Below are positions 54,728-63,967 of a stretch of 64,000 nucleotides of DNA, piece after piece. Below the pieces are notes generated by a model that saw only the letters and a list, made by a program, of their open reading frames with translations, was not told where the DNA came from and did no database searches. The number at the start of each line of letters is the position of its first letter. Positions within the stretch are counted from its first letter, which is position 1. A program made the position numbers and the translations under genes. Origin of the DNA: Sanguibacter keddieii DSM 10542. GTDB lineage: Bacteria; Actinomycetota; Actinomycetes; Actinomycetales; Cellulomonadaceae. The stretch lies in NCBI RefSeq assembly GCF_000024925.1, contig NC_013521.1, positions 868,001 through 932,000 on the forward strand, given 5' to 3'.

Positions 54728-55680
54728 CGGGTGCCTCCGTGCTGTGCTGCGTCCTGGGTGGCCTGCGCGCCTGCGGCGGGGCCCGACTGGTACTCGACGG
54801 AGTCTGCCGTGAGCTCCATGTATGCCTCTTCGAGGGTCGAGCTCACCGGGGAGAGCTCGTGGAGGACGATGCCGGCCGACGCGGCGGTCTCGCCGATCTG
54901 CGCGGCCTGGGCACCGTTGATGTACAGCAGGCCGGGCTCGTCGCTGCGGATCTCCGCGCCGCTGGGGCGCAGCAGCTCGACGAGCTGCGAGGCCTGGGGG
55001 GAGCGCACTCGCACCCCGTTGCCCTTGGCGTGGGCGACGATGTCGGAGACCGGTGCGTCCGCGAGGATCTTGCCGCGGCCGATGACCACCACGTGGTCGG
55101 CGGTCTGCGCCATCTCGCTCATGAGGTGGCTCGACAGGAACACGGTGCGCCCCTCGGCGGCGAGCGCCCGGGTCAGCTGGCGGACCCAGACGACGCCCTC
55201 GGGGTCGAGGCCGTTGACGGGCTCGTCGAGGAGCAGGGTGCGCGGGTTGCCGAGCAGCGCCACGGCGATGCCCAGACGCTGGCCCATGCCGAGCGAGAAG
55301 CCGCCGACGCGCTTCTTGGCGACCGACCCGAGGCCGGTCATGTCGATGACCTCGTCGACGCGGGAGAGCGGGATGCCGTGCGTCGCGGCCATGGCGCGCA
55401 GGTGGTTGTACGCGCTGCGGCCGGTGTGGACGGCCTTCGCGTCGAGCAGCGCACCCACCTGGGTGAGCGGCGAGGCGTGCTGCGCGTAGGGCTTGCCGTT
55501 GACGGTGACCGACCCGGAGGTGGGGCGGTCGAGCCCGACGATGGCGCGCATGGTGGTCGACTTCCCGGCTCCGTTGGGGCCGAGGAACCCGGTGACGATC
55601 CCGGGGCGCACGGTGAACGAGACGCCGTCCACCGCTGTCTTCTGTCCGTACCTCTTGGTGAGGTTCTGTACCTCGATCAT
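54724..55680 (-). CDS. ABC transporter ATPase (ABC-2 exporter)
   Basis: 318 residues. Walker A GPNGAGKST (about 38), signature FSLGMGQRLGIA (about 135), Walker B LLLDEPVNGLD (about 157), and H-loop SSHLMSEM. A C-terminal extension (about 240-318) includes a DUF4162-like region. ATG 55680 has an AGGAACGAG site. Drives the permease encoded next. Confidence 0.93.
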   Translation of the reverse strand: MIEVQNLTKRYGQKTAVDGVSFTVRPGIVTGFLGPNGAGKSTTMRAIVGLDRPTSGSVTVNGKPYAQHASPLTQVGALLDAKAVHTGRSAYNHLRAMAATHGIPLSRVDEVIDMTGLGSVAKKRVGGFSLGMGQRLGIAVALLGNPRTLLLDEPVNGLDPEGVVWVRQLTRALAAEGRTVFLSSHLMSEMAQTADHVVVIGRGKILADAPVSDIVAHAKGNGVRVRSPQASQLVELLRPSGAEIRSDEPGLLYINGAQAAQIGETAASAGIVLHELSPVSSTLEEAYMELTADSVEYQSGPAAGAQATQDAAQHGGTR

Positions 55681-56085
55681 CGGGTGCTCGTTCCTGTCGT
55701 GTCTTACGTGGTCTGCCGGTCCCGCCGGTGCTGCCCTGCGAGAGGGCGTCGGCGGTGGGGCTCGAGCGGTGCGGGCCCTCCGGACGTCGGTCGTGACCGT
55801 CCGTGGCTCGGCTGCTGGGTACGACACTACGGAGGTCGGGACGTCTTCGCCTACGGTCGTCCGGCCGATCTCTCGGCAGGGGCGTCGGCCGTTCGGCCAT
55901 CGCCCGGTCGGGCGCCTGACCTGCCCGGAGAGGAGCTTCGTCCACCGTTCGTCCACACGTCGCCGGGAACGTTGGCGCTGCACTGTGCGTTGACTAGAGT
56001 GGAACGACGAGTCATCATCCGGCCAGCGAGAGCCCCTCGGCTGGCGCCACGGCGTCGGACCGGAACCGCGACCAGGAGGTACCCA
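55681..56085. other. Divergent intergenic region before Bax-inhibitor-like gene
   Basis: 405 bases without a gene. The plus-strand promoter is TTGGCG (55972-55977), 17-base spacer, TAGAGT (55995-56000), leading to the Bax-inhibitor-like gene. On the minus strand a TAGTGT box near 55827-55832 could serve the ABC ATPase. Short frames inside are shadows; no RNA element was seen. Confidence 0.6.
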
Positions 56086-56916
56086 GTGGGAAGTCCCATC
56101 TTTGCCCGGAGCGACGTCTTCGGTGAGAAGGCGAACGCCGCCGGCTACGCGCCGACCGGCGCGCAGGGCCAGCAGGCCCAGTACGGCCAGCAGTACGGCG
56201 CGACCGACGCCGCCACCCTCAACACCATGTACGGCGCGCCCTCGGCGACGCCCGTCGACACCGGCCGCCTGACCTACGACGACGTCATCGTCAAGACCGG
56301 TGGGCTGCTCGCGCTGCTCGTCGCCGTCGGTGCCGTCACCTGGGTCGCCTTCCCGCAGCTGTTCTTCGTCGGCGCGATCGTCGGGCTCGTGCTCGGTCTG
56401 GTCAACGCCTTCAAGCGTGAGCCCAGCCCGGTGCTCATCGTCGCCTACACCGTCGCCCAGGGAGTGTTCCTCGGTGGCATCAGCTCGATCTTCGAGGGCC
56501 AGTGGAGCGGCATCGTCCTCCAGGCCGTCCTCGCGACCGTCTGCACCTTCGGCGCCTGCCTCTGGCTCTTCCGCTCGGGCCGCGTCCGCGTGACGCCGCG
56601 CTTCACGCGCTGGCTGCTCTTCGCGATGGTCGGCTACCTCGTCTTCTCGCTCGTGAACGTCGTCATGATGTTCGCCGGCGTGGGCGACGGCGGCTTCGGC
56701 CCGCTGCGTGAGGGGCCCCTCGGTGTCATCGTCGGCCTCGTCGCCGTCGGCCTCGCCTCTGCCTCGCTGATCGTCGACTTCGACGCCATCCAGCGCGGTG
56801 TGCGCAACGGCGCCCCGAAGAAGTTCGCCTGGTCGGCGGCCTTCGGCCTCATGGTCACGCTCATCTGGCTCTACCTCGAGTTCCTGCGCCTCCTCGCGAT
56901 CCTCCGCGGCGAGTAG
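56086..56916 (+). CDS. Bax inhibitor-1/YccA-family membrane protein
   Basis: 276 residues: a Gly/Gln/Tyr-rich cytosolic N-terminus (about 1-70) and seven membrane helices with the BI-1 family spacing, ending in an acidic RGE. The final helix WLYLEFLRLLAILRGE carries the Asp/Glu residues usual for this family. GTG 56086 follows AGGAGG by 6 bases. YccA-type proteins modulate membrane proteases in E. coli; the role here is unknown. Confidence 0.88.
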   Translation: MGSPIFARSDVFGEKANAAGYAPTGAQGQQAQYGQQYGATDAATLNTMYGAPSATPVDTGRLTYDDVIVKTGGLLALLVAVGAVTWVAFPQLFFVGAIVGLVLGLVNAFKREPSPVLIVAYTVAQGVFLGGISSIFEGQWSGIVLQAVLATVCTFGACLWLFRSGRVRVTPRFTRWLLFAMVGYLVFSLVNVVMMFAGVGDGGFGPLREGPLGVIVGLVAVGLASASLIVDFDAIQRGVRNGAPKKFAWSAAFGLMVTLIWLYLEFLRLLAILRGE

Positions 56917-56962
56917 CAGCGCTCGTCCCCTAGACCGTTCCCCCATCTGAGAGGTCCCCAGC

Positions 56963-57367
56963 ATGTCGATCGAACTTCCCCAGGCCACCGGAGTCTTCGG
57001 TGAGAAGCCCCAGATCACCTTCCCGACCGGAGGAGCCCCCGAGGGGCTCCACGTGCAGGTGCTGAGCCAGGGCGACGGGGCAGAGGTCGCCGCCGGCGAC
57101 AACATCGTCGTGCACTACCTGGGCCAGTCCTGGGACGGCGGGGTGTTCGACAACTCCTACGACCGTGGTGCCACCATCGACTTCCCCATCGGCATCGGTG
57201 CGGTCATCGGCGGCTGGGACCAGGGTCTCGTCGGTCAGAACATCGGCTCGCGCCTGCTGCTCTCGATCCCGCCGGAGCTCGGCTACGGCTCGCGCGGCGT
57301 CCCGCAGGCCGGCATCGGCGCGGGCGCGACGCTCGTGTTCGTCGTCGACATCGTGGGCGTCGACTGA
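56963..57367 (+). CDS. FKBP-type peptidyl-prolyl isomerase
   Basis: 134 residues, single FKBP domain: GDNIVVHYLGQSWDGGVFDNSYDRGATIDFPIG (about 45), VIGGWDQGLVGQ (about 80) and PELGYGSRGVPQAGIGAGATLVFVVDIVGV near the C-terminus contain the binding-pocket aromatic and hydrophobic residues. No signal peptide, so cytosolic. ATG 56963 has a GAGAGG site. Accelerates prolyl isomerisation in folding. Confidence 0.94.
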   Translation: MSIELPQATGVFGEKPQITFPTGGAPEGLHVQVLSQGDGAEVAAGDNIVVHYLGQSWDGGVFDNSYDRGATIDFPIGIGAVIGGWDQGLVGQNIGSRLLLSIPPELGYGSRGVPQAGIGAGATLVFVVDIVGVD

Positions 57368-57379
57368 CGCACCCCACCT

Positions 57380-57463
57380 GCGGCCTGCCTCTCCGAGGCG
57401 GGCCGCCACGCCCCGGTCGCGGGGCAGGTCCGAAGGCCGTCCTCCCCTGGGAGGGCGGCCTTC
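57380..57463 (+). terminator. Two terminator hairpins after the FKBP gene
   Basis: First: GCGGCCTGCCTC/GAGGCGGGCCGC (57380-57391 with 57395-57406, one G-U). Second: GAAGGCCGTCCTCCC/GGGAGGGCGGCCTTC (57432-57446 with 57449-57463, one G-U). Both follow the FKBP stop. Confidence 0.75.
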
Positions 57464-57554
57464 TGCCGTCCTGCCGGTAGGCCGGACGGACGAGGGCCGG
57501 GGCGGTGAGAGTCAGCCCACAGGGTGATGCGGCGCCCTGCCGGGGTCGACCACG

Positions 57555-58487
57555 ATGGGTGGCGTGATCATGGTGCGAGGGGGCAGGTCTCGGGGTGCGG
57601 CCGTGCTGGTCGGGGCCCTGCTGGTCGGCGCGCTCGCCGGAGGGTGCGCCCCGCAGGGGAGCCTCGAGCGGCTCGACACCCCCGTCGCCCCGTCTGCCGA
57701 GGCCCTCGTCGCCTCGGACCGCTTCGCCGAGGTGCTCGACGACATCGAGCGACGCGTCGCCGTCGACGGGCCTGCGGTCGGCGGGGGAGGGGCGGAGCCA
57801 GCCCGGACCACGGTCGACGAGGTCGCCGCCGGGACCCCGCTCGGGAGCCAGGCGCGGGCCTTCTTCGAGGCGCACGCCACCCAGGTCGAGCGGGACACCC
57901 GCCCCACCGACATCGCCGACGTGAGCGTCGAGGTCGCCGAGGTGGTCGAGACGCACGACGACCACGGACCGGTCGCCCTCGTCACCGTCGAGACCGTGCG
58001 GTCGCCCGTCGACGGGCCGGCCAGCACGGACCGTGCGTCGTACGCCGTGTCGTGGGACGTCGCCCCAGAGCCGGGCAACCCGGCCGGGAGCGCGTCGTCA
58101 GGCACGGCTGACCCGAGCCCCGCTCCCGGCGACCAGGTGCGCCTCACCGAGGTCCGCGCCCTCCACGACGACGACGGCCACCCGGCCGTGCTCGACCCGG
58201 AGGGCTCCTCGGCGCTCGGGGTCGCGACCGACTACGTGCGGGCGCTGCGGTCCGGGTCGGCCCGGGACGTCGACGCCTACGAGGGCGGGGTGCGGTCGTC
58301 GGCCGACCTGCGCGAGGCCATGCGGGCGAGGCTGACGGCGTCCGGTCGCTCGACCGCGGTCGAGGTCCCGTGCGGGCGCACCGGGACGGTCCAGCTGGTG
58401 TACGTGATGCTCGACGGGGACGTCCCGCCGCTGCGGCTCGAGGTCGACGTGAGCGGGCACGAGCCCGTCGTCAACGCCTACCTCTGA
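57555..58487 (+). CDS. Secreted lipoprotein, unknown
   Basis: 310 residues from the first ATG (alternatives GTG 57564, ATG 57570). Signal peptide ending with lipobox LAGGC (Cys31 from the first ATG). The mature part has a helical region (about 60-120), a domain with VEVAEVVETHDDHGPVALVTVETV (about 125-150) and a C-terminal GRTGTVQLVYVMLDGDVPPLRLEVDV strand-rich region. No named family. Faces outside the membrane; a role in envelope or as a binding protein is a guess. Confidence 0.7.
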   Translation: MGGVIMVRGGRSRGAAVLVGALLVGALAGGCAPQGSLERLDTPVAPSAEALVASDRFAEVLDDIERRVAVDGPAVGGGGAEPARTTVDEVAAGTPLGSQARAFFEAHATQVERDTRPTDIADVSVEVAEVVETHDDHGPVALVTVETVRSPVDGPASTDRASYAVSWDVAPEPGNPAGSASSGTADPSPAPGDQVRLTEVRALHDDDGHPAVLDPEGSSALGVATDYVRALRSGSARDVDAYEGGVRSSADLREAMRARLTASGRSTAVEVPCGRTGTVQLVYVMLDGDVPPLRLEVDVSGHEPVVNAYL

Positions 58488-58515
58488 CGGCGCCTGATCC
58501 CCAGGGGACCAGCAG

Positions 58516-58923
58516 TCAGCGCTTGGCGGCGCGCTCGGCCTTCTCGGCGAGCTTGGCGTCGCGCTCGCGCAGACGCTCCTCTTCCTCGCGGACCTTCGCC
58601 TGGACCTCGCGCTCGCGCACCAGCCAGTCGGGCTCGTCGTCGCGCAGCTCGTTGATCTCGTCGGTGGTGAGCGCCTCGGTGACGCCGCCGCGGGCGAGAC
58701 CTGCGATCGAGACGCCCAGGCGAGCCGCGACCGTGGGGCGCGGGTGAGGTCCGTTGCGACGCAGCTCGACCAGCCACTCGGGCGGGTTCGTCGAGAGGGC
58801 GTTGAGCTCGTCGCGGGAGATGACCTTCTCCTGGAACTCGGCGGGCGTCGCAGGCAGGTACACGCCCAGCTTCTTCGCCGCCGTGGCGGGCTTCATGGTC
58901 TGGGGGGTCTTCTGGGACGTCAT
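58516..58923 (-). CDS. DUF5997 family protein
   Basis: 135 residues of the actinobacterial DUF5997 family, found next to HTH-less LysR effector-domain genes. It shows a conserved middle (NPPEWLVELRRNGPHPRPTVAARLGVSIAGLARGGVTEALTTDEI, about 47-92) and a charged, Lys/Glu-rich C-terminus. The GVSIAGLARGG block looks a little like an HTH. ATG 58923 is six bases after TACCCT, a leaderless start. Divergent from the LysR-like gene, with promoters facing each other. Confidence 0.85.
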   Translation of the reverse strand: MTSQKTPQTMKPATAAKKLGVYLPATPAEFQEKVISRDELNALSTNPPEWLVELRRNGPHPRPTVAARLGVSIAGLARGGVTEALTTDEINELRDDEPDWLVREREVQAKVREEEERLRERDAKLAEKAERAAKR

Positions 58924-58929
58924 GGGACA

Positions 58930-58963
58930 AGGGTATCGGTCCTGCGCCGGGTAGCCTGACTCC
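58930..58963. promoter_or_regulatory. Divergent leaderless promoters
   Basis: On the minus strand TACCCT at 58935-58930, six bases, then ATG of the DUF5997 gene. On the plus strand TAGCCT (58952-58957), six bases, then GTG 58964 of the LysR-like gene. Both fit TANNNT-N6-RTG, so both mRNAs are probably leaderless. Confidence 0.65.
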
Positions 58964-59794
58964 GTGCCCTCAGACCCTACCCCCGCGGACCAGCCGACCC
59001 CCGAGCCCGCGACGACGCCGACCTTCCGGCTCGCGATCGCACCAGGCGTCACCCCCGCCAAGTGGGTCGGCGTGTGGCGTGACAGGCTCGCCGACGTCCC
59101 GCTCGAGCTCGTCCAGGTCGAGGTGCTCGACCGCGGTGCCGTGGTGCGGGACCGCACCGTCGACGCCGGGCTGCTGCGCCTGCCGCTCGACCGTGAGGGT
59201 CTCAGCGTCATCCTGCTCTACACCGAGATCCCGGTGGTGGTGGTGCCCAAGGAGCACGTGGTCGCCGCCTTCGACCAGGTGAGCGTCGAGGAGCTCGCCG
59301 ACGAGACCGTGCTGCACCCGCTCGACGACTTCCTCGAGTGGGAGGCGCTCCCGGGTACCCCGGCGGTCGAGCGCCCCGCCACGACGGCTGCGGCGATCGA
59401 GCTCGTGGCGGCGGGTGTCGGTGTCGTGGTCGTGCCCCAGTCGGTCGCCCGGCTGCACCACCGCAAGGACCTCACCTACCGTCCGGTGTCGGACGGCCCC
59501 GAGTCGCGCATCGGCTTCGTGTGGCCCGAGGGCGAGACCACCGACCTGGTCGAGGAGTTCATCGGCATCGTCCGCGGGCGCACCGCCAACAGCTCGCGCG
59601 GCCGCGCGGCGCAGCAGGACGCCCAGAAGGCGACGGGATCCGGCGACCAGCAGGGCAAGCCGCGCACCAAGGCGCAGGAGAAGGCCGCCGCCGTCCGGCG
59701 TGAGACCGACCGCAAGGCCGCCGCGGCCCGCAAGGCGGGCTCGCGCGGTGGCAAGCTCACCGGCAAGCGCCTCGGCAAGCGCGGCAACCGCTAG
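58964..59794 (+). CDS. LysR effector-binding domain protein without HTH
   Basis: 276 residues. After a 25-residue linker comes the LysR substrate-binding fold in the usual order (FRLAIAPGVTPAKWVGVWRDRL, then VPLELVQVEVLD; DAGLLRLPLD; IPVVVVPKEH; AAAIELVAAGVGVVVVPQSVAR; LTYRPVSDGPESRIGFVWPEG). There is no N-terminal helix-turn-helix. The C-terminal about 70 residues are Lys/Arg/Ala-rich, which may bind nucleic acid. Starts at GTG 58964, leaderless. The DUF5997 partner may carry the DNA-binding part. Confidence 0.85.
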   Translation: MPSDPTPADQPTPEPATTPTFRLAIAPGVTPAKWVGVWRDRLADVPLELVQVEVLDRGAVVRDRTVDAGLLRLPLDREGLSVILLYTEIPVVVVPKEHVVAAFDQVSVEELADETVLHPLDDFLEWEALPGTPAVERPATTAAAIELVAAGVGVVVVPQSVARLHHRKDLTYRPVSDGPESRIGFVWPEGETTDLVEEFIGIVRGRTANSSRGRAAQQDAQKATGSGDQQGKPRTKAQEKAAAVRRETDRKAAAARKAGSRGGKLTGKRLGKRGNR

Positions 59795-59816
59795 CCCGGC
59801 TGCTCCCCGTCGGGGT

Positions 59817-60251
59817 CTACTGCGCGCTGCCGTCGGCTGCGTCGCCGCTGTAGCCCGACGGGTCCATCCAGGTGATCTCCCAGGTGTGGCCGTCGAGGTC
59901 GCTGAAGGTGCGCTGGAACATGAACCCGAGGTCCTGAGGCTCGCGGGGCTCGGTCGCGCCTGCGGCGACCGCGGCCTCGACGAGGGAGTCGACGGCCGCG
60001 CGGCTCTCGCTGGACAGCGCCAGGAGGGTCTGCGTCGACGTCTTCGCGTCGCCGACGGGCAGCGACGTGAAGGTCTGGAAGTACTCGGTCTTCAGCAGCA
60101 TCACGGTGATGGTGTCTCCGAGGACCACGGAGAGGGCGTTGTCGTCGCTGAAGGTCTCGTTGATCGGGTAGCCGAGCGTCGTCCAGAAGGCGCGGCTGGC
60201 AGCCAGGTCGGTGACGGGCAGGTTCACGAAGATCATGGAGTGCGAGGTCAT
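59817..60251 (-). CDS. VOC-fold (glyoxalase-like) protein
   Basis: 144 residues with two VOC half-folds; blocks FVNLPVTDLAASRAFWTTLGYPIN (about 8-31) and FMFQRTFSDLDGHTWEITWMDPSGY (about 110-133) are typical of the VOC/DUF1315-like group. Metal-ligand residues are not clear, so no reaction is assigned. ATG 60251 is seven bases after TAGTGT, leaderless-like. Confidence 0.88.
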   Translation of the reverse strand: MTSHSMIFVNLPVTDLAASRAFWTTLGYPINETFSDDNALSVVLGDTITVMLLKTEYFQTFTSLPVGDAKTSTQTLLALSSESRAAVDSLVEAAVAAGATEPREPQDLGFMFQRTFSDLDGHTWEITWMDPSGYSGDAADGSAQ

Positions 60252-60347
60252 GAGCCTGACACTAGGGCCACCGAGCCTGTCCGTCTTCTCTGATCTTGCG
60301 GACCCGCCCGCCGCGTCGACCTCGGGTCGCGGCGGCGGGCGAGAGCG

Positions 60348-61016
60348 TCAGGCGTCGGCGGGCTGGCAGGCGACGCCGGTCGAGTGCACCGGGCAGTAGC
60401 CGGACGGGTTCTTGTCGAGGTACTGCTGGTGGTAGCCCTCGGCGTAGTAGAACGGGCCGGCCGCCTCGGCGGAGCGCAGGTCGGTGGTGATCTGGCCGAA
60501 GCCGCGCGCGGCGAGGTTCTTCTGGAACACGTCGAAGGTGGTCTTCGCGGCGACCTCCTGCTCGGGCGTCGTCCAGTAGACGGCGGACCGGTACTGCGTC
60601 CCGACGTCGTTGCCCTGGCGGAAGCCCTGGGTCGGGTCGTGCGACTCCCAGAACATCCGCAGGATCTCGGTGTCGGTGACCACCGACGGGTCGTAGGCGA
60701 CGAGCACGGCCTCGGTGTGGCCGGTCATCGCGGTGCAGACCTCCTCGTAGGACGGGTTCTGCGTGAAACCACCCTGGTAGCCGACGGCCGTCGTCACGAC
60801 GCCGGGCAGCTGCCAGAACTCCTTCTCAGCACCCCAGAAGCACCCGAGGCCGAGGTAGATCACCCGGGTGCCCTCGGGCCACGGCCCGGCGAGCGGGGTG
60901 CCCAGGACGGTGTGCGTCGACGGGACCGAGTAGGTGGGCTCGGGACGACCGGACAGGGCACGCTCGGGCGTGACCATCGTCGTCTTGAGGGACGAGCCGA
61001 ACAACGAGCCGAACAT
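60348..61016 (-). CDS. msrA: Peptide methionine sulfoxide reductase A
   Basis: 222 residues. Reduces methionine S-sulfoxide in proteins. Catalytic GCFWGAE with Cys59, and the C-terminal [12 protein letters not shown] with resolving cysteines, are present, as in E. coli-type MsrA. ATG 61016 has a GGAGG site. Cytosolic, oxidative-damage repair. Confidence 0.96.
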   Translation of the reverse strand: MFGSLFGSSLKTTMVTPERALSGRPEPTYSVPSTHTVLGTPLAGPWPEGTRVIYLGLGCFWGAEKEFWQLPGVVTTAVGYQGGFTQNPSYEEVCTAMTGHTEAVLVAYDPSVVTDTEILRMFWESHDPTQGFRQGNDVGTQYRSAVYWTTPEQEVAAKTTFDVFQKNLAARGFGQITTDLRSAEAAGPFYYAEGYHQQYLDKNPSGYCPVHSTGVACQPADA

Positions 61017-61247
61017 GCGGGCCTCCACGGGGTGCGACGGGTAGGGAGAACTCCCCACGGACGCCAACACCCGGGGTGTTCGTCGTGTTCCCGGCGGGCG
61101 ATCGACGTAGCCTTGCCTGGGCGTCCCGTCAGACCACGAGGTCGGCGGGCGCCGCCGCCGTGCCGGACCACCGGCGCGCGAGGTCCTGAGGGCCGGCGAC
61201 CGCACCTCGCGGGGAGCCGACGACGCACGACGAGAGGTCAGCAGCTG

Positions 61248-62615
61248 ATGAGCGACACCGGGGGCACCGCACCGCAGGACAGCGGTCGCGACGACCAGCC
61301 GACGTCCACCACGGACGAGGCTGCGCACGCCGTCCGCGTCTCGAGCACGACGCTCGCCTCGGCGACCGCGGCCAAGCCCCGCGACGCGGACTCGGCCGTG
61401 GTGACGCCGGCCGTCCAGGCCGCCGCGTCGTGGTCGTGGAGGTTCCTCGCGATCGCCGCCGCGCTCGCCGTGGCCTTCTCGCTCGTGGCCTACCTCAAGG
61501 TCGTCATCATCCCGGTGGCGGTCGCCCTCCTGCTCACCGTGCTCCTCCAGCCGGTCGCCGCCTTCCTGCGGCGCAGGGCGCGCTTCTCGCCGATGCTGGC
61601 CGCCGCCACCTCGGTCGTCTTGCTCATCGCCGCGATCACCCTGCTCGTGGTCGTGGCCGGCCGGTCGATCGTCTCCGGGATCAGCGACCTCAGCGACAAG
61701 GCCGTCGAAGGCTTCCAGCAGGCGCTCACGTGGCTGGCCGAGGGGCCGCTGCACATCGACAACGAGTCGCTCAGCGAGTACCTCGACAGCGGGCTCGACG
61801 CCCTCCAGGAGAACTCCTCCGCACTCCTCTCGGGTGCGCTCTCGGTGACGACCACGGTCGGCCAGGTCCTCGCGGGCTCGATCATCGCCCTGTTCTGCAC
61901 GCTGTTCTTCCTCAAGGACGGCCGCAGCATCTGGGGCTGGCTCGTCGGCCTGCTCCCGCGCAGCACCCGTGAGCGCACCCACCAGGCCGGTCGCCGCGGC
62001 TTCGTCACGCTCGCGTCCTACGCGCGCACCCAGATCCTCGTCGCCTTCATCGACAGCATCGGCATCGGCCTCGGTGCGGCGATCATCGGCGTCCCGCTGG
62101 CCCTGCCGCTCGGCGTGCTCGTGTTCGTCGGGTCGTTCATCCCGTTCGTCGGTGCCATCGTCACCGGTGCGATGGCCGTGCTCGTGGCCCTCGTGGCCCT
62201 CGGCCCCGTCCAGGCGCTCATCATGCTCGCGGTGGTGCTGCTGGTGCAGCAGATCGAGGGCAACGTCCTCCAGCCGTGGCTCATGGGGCACGCGGTCTCG
62301 CTGCACCCCGTCGCCGTGCTGCTCGTGGTGACGACCGGGACGCTCACGGCCGGGATCGTCGGCGCGCTCTTCGCGGTGCCGATCGCCGCGGTCCTCAACA
62401 CGGTGTTCCTGTACTTCCACGGGCACGACAAGTTCCCCGAGCTCGGCTTCGACGACCACGTCGAGGTCAGGCCGGCCGGCCGGCGGTCCGTGATGGTCAT
62501 GAGCGCCGAGAAGCTCGCCTCCGCCGGGATCCTGAAGAAGGGCCCGGGCGCCTCGCGGTCTGCGGGCACCGACGCAGCACCTGACGCCACCGAGGGGCCC
62601 CGTGACGACCACTGA
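61248..62615 (+). CDS. AI-2E/PerM-family permease
   Basis: Membrane protein of 455 residues (AI-2E transporter family), with a 75-residue disordered cytosolic N-terminus and about eight helices, including [26 protein letters not shown] (about 84), [14 protein letters not shown] (about 302) and the conserved [26 protein letters not shown] (about 330). ATG 61248 has a GAGAGG site. Its last 14 bases overlap the start of the downstream ilvA. The natural substrate is uncertain despite the AI-2 name. Confidence 0.88.
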   Translation: MSDTGGTAPQDSGRDDQPTSTTDEAAHAVRVSSTTLASATAAKPRDADSAVVTPAVQAAASWSWRFLAIAAALAVAFSLVAYLKVVIIPVAVALLLTVLLQPVAAFLRRRARFSPMLAAATSVVLLIAAITLLVVVAGRSIVSGISDLSDKAVEGFQQALTWLAEGPLHIDNESLSEYLDSGLDALQENSSALLSGALSVTTTVGQVLAGSIIALFCTLFFLKDGRSIWGWLVGLLPRSTRERTHQAGRRGFVTLASYARTQILVAFIDSIGIGLGAAIIGVPLALPLGVLVFVGSFIPFVGAIVTGAMAVLVALVALGPVQALIMLAVVLLVQQIEGNVLQPWLMGHAVSLHPVAVLLVVTTGTLTAGIVGALFAVPIAAVLNTVFLYFHGHDKFPELGFDDHVEVRPAGRRSVMVMSAEKLASAGILKKGPGASRSAGTDAAPDATEGPRDDH

Positions 62616-63873
62616 CCTGTCTGGGGCCGACCCGTCGCACGCACACGTGAGGCAGCCCGGCCCGGCGCTGTCCGTCGGCATCGAGGACATCCGTGACGCC
62701 GCCCGCGCGCTGGACGGCGTCGCGACGGTCACGCCGGTCGAGCGCAGCAGCGCCCTCGCCGGGGTGGTCGGCGTCCCCGTCTACCTCAAGTGCGAGAACC
62801 TCCAGCGGTCCGGGTCCTTCAAGATCCGCGGCGCCTACGTCCGCATGTCGCGGCTCAGCGAGGCCGAGCGTGCCCGCGGCGTCGTCGCGGCGAGCGCCGG
62901 CAACCACGCGCAGGGTGTCGCCCTCGCGGCCCGGCTGCTGGGCATCCGCTCGGTGGTCTACATGCCGACGGACGCCGCCCTGCCCAAGGTCGCGGCGACC
63001 CGGGAGTACGGCGCCGAGGTGCGGCTCGTCGGGACCACCGTCGACGACGTCCTGACCGCGGCCCGCGAGGAGTCCGAGCGCTCGGGCGCCGTGCTGATCC
63101 ACCCTTTCGACCACGTCGACGTCGTGGCGGGCCAGGCGACCGTCGCCCTCGAGATCCTCGAGCAGGTGCCGGACGTCAGGACCGTCGTCGTGCCCGTCGG
63201 TGGCGGCGGGCTCGGTGCTGGAGTGGTCGCCGCGATGGCGGCCGTCGCGCCGCACGTGCGTGTGGTCGGGGTGCAGGCGGCCCGCGCCGGCGGCTACCTC
63301 CAGTCGCTCGCGGCGGGGGAGCCCACCAAGACGGTGACCGCGTCGACCATGGCCGACGGCATCGCCGTGAGCACCCCGGGGCACGTCCCGTTCCAGATCA
63401 TCAAGGACGGCGGTGGCCACATCCGTACGGTGTCCGAGGAGGACATCTCGCGGGCGCTGCTGTTCGTCGCGGAGCGCGCCAAGCTCATCGTCGAGCCGGC
63501 TGGGGTCGCCGGTGTCGCGGCGCTCATGGCCCACCCCGAGGAGTACGACGACGGCCCCGTGGTCGCCGTCCTGTCGGGCGGGAACATCGACCCGCTCGTG
63601 CTGCTGCGGGTGCTCCGCCACGGGCTCGCGTCCGCCGGCCGGTACATGCAGCTGCGGGTGCGGCTCGTCGACCGGCCCGGTGCGCTCGCCGACCTGCTGC
63701 AGGACCTCGCGCGCTCCGGTGGGAACATCATGCACGTGGACCACGTGCGCACCGGTGTCGACCTCGCGATCGACGAGGTCGAGGTGACCATGCAGGTCGA
63801 GACCAAGGGGCCCGAGCACTGCGCGGCGCTCCTCGACCACCTGCGCGGCGAGGGGTACCGGATCTCCGAGTGA
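62602..63873 (+). CDS. ilvA: Threonine dehydratase (threonine ammonia-lyase)
   Basis: PLP enzyme of 423 residues converting threonine to 2-oxobutanoate, the first step of isoleucine synthesis; biodegradative-type length with a C-terminal ACT domain (about 345-423, [36 protein letters not shown]). PLP lysine K74 in [10 protein letters not shown], and the phosphate-binding [11 protein letters not shown] 62602 lies inside the end of the AI-2E permease gene. The next gene on the minus strand looks like greA, an order seen in other actinobacteria. Confidence 0.94.
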   Translation: MTTTDLSGADPSHAHVRQPGPALSVGIEDIRDAARALDGVATVTPVERSSALAGVVGVPVYLKCENLQRSGSFKIRGAYVRMSRLSEAERARGVVAASAGNHAQGVALAARLLGIRSVVYMPTDAALPKVAATREYGAEVRLVGTTVDDVLTAAREESERSGAVLIHPFDHVDVVAGQATVALEILEQVPDVRTVVVPVGGGGLGAGVVAAMAAVAPHVRVVGVQAARAGGYLQSLAAGEPTKTVTASTMADGIAVSTPGHVPFQIIKDGGGHIRTVSEEDISRALLFVAERAKLIVEPAGVAGVAALMAHPEEYDDGPVVAVLSGGNIDPLVLLRVLRHGLASAGRYMQLRVRLVDRPGALADLLQDLARSGGNIMHVDHVRTGVDLAIDEVEVTMQVETKGPEHCAALLDHLRGEGYRISE

Positions 63874-63913
63874 GCCGGGTGGCCCCGCAGGGCCGCAGGG
63901 ACGAGCCGCAGGG

Positions 63914-63957
63914 ACGACGAGAGGGGCTGCACCGTCCGGTGCAGCCCCTCTCGTCGT
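63914..63957. terminator. Strong hairpin after ilvA
   Basis: Perfect 21-bp inverted repeat (63914-63934 with 63937-63957), ACGACGAGAGGGGCTGCACCG and its complement, between the convergent ends of ilvA and the probable greA. Confidence 0.85.
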
Positions 63958-63967
63958 GCGTGCGGTC

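Noticed and set aside
54712-56085. Upstream extension of the Bax-inhibitor-like frame
   Set aside because: It runs antisense through the ABC ATPase gene and the promoter region; GTG 56086 has a perfect AGGAGG site.
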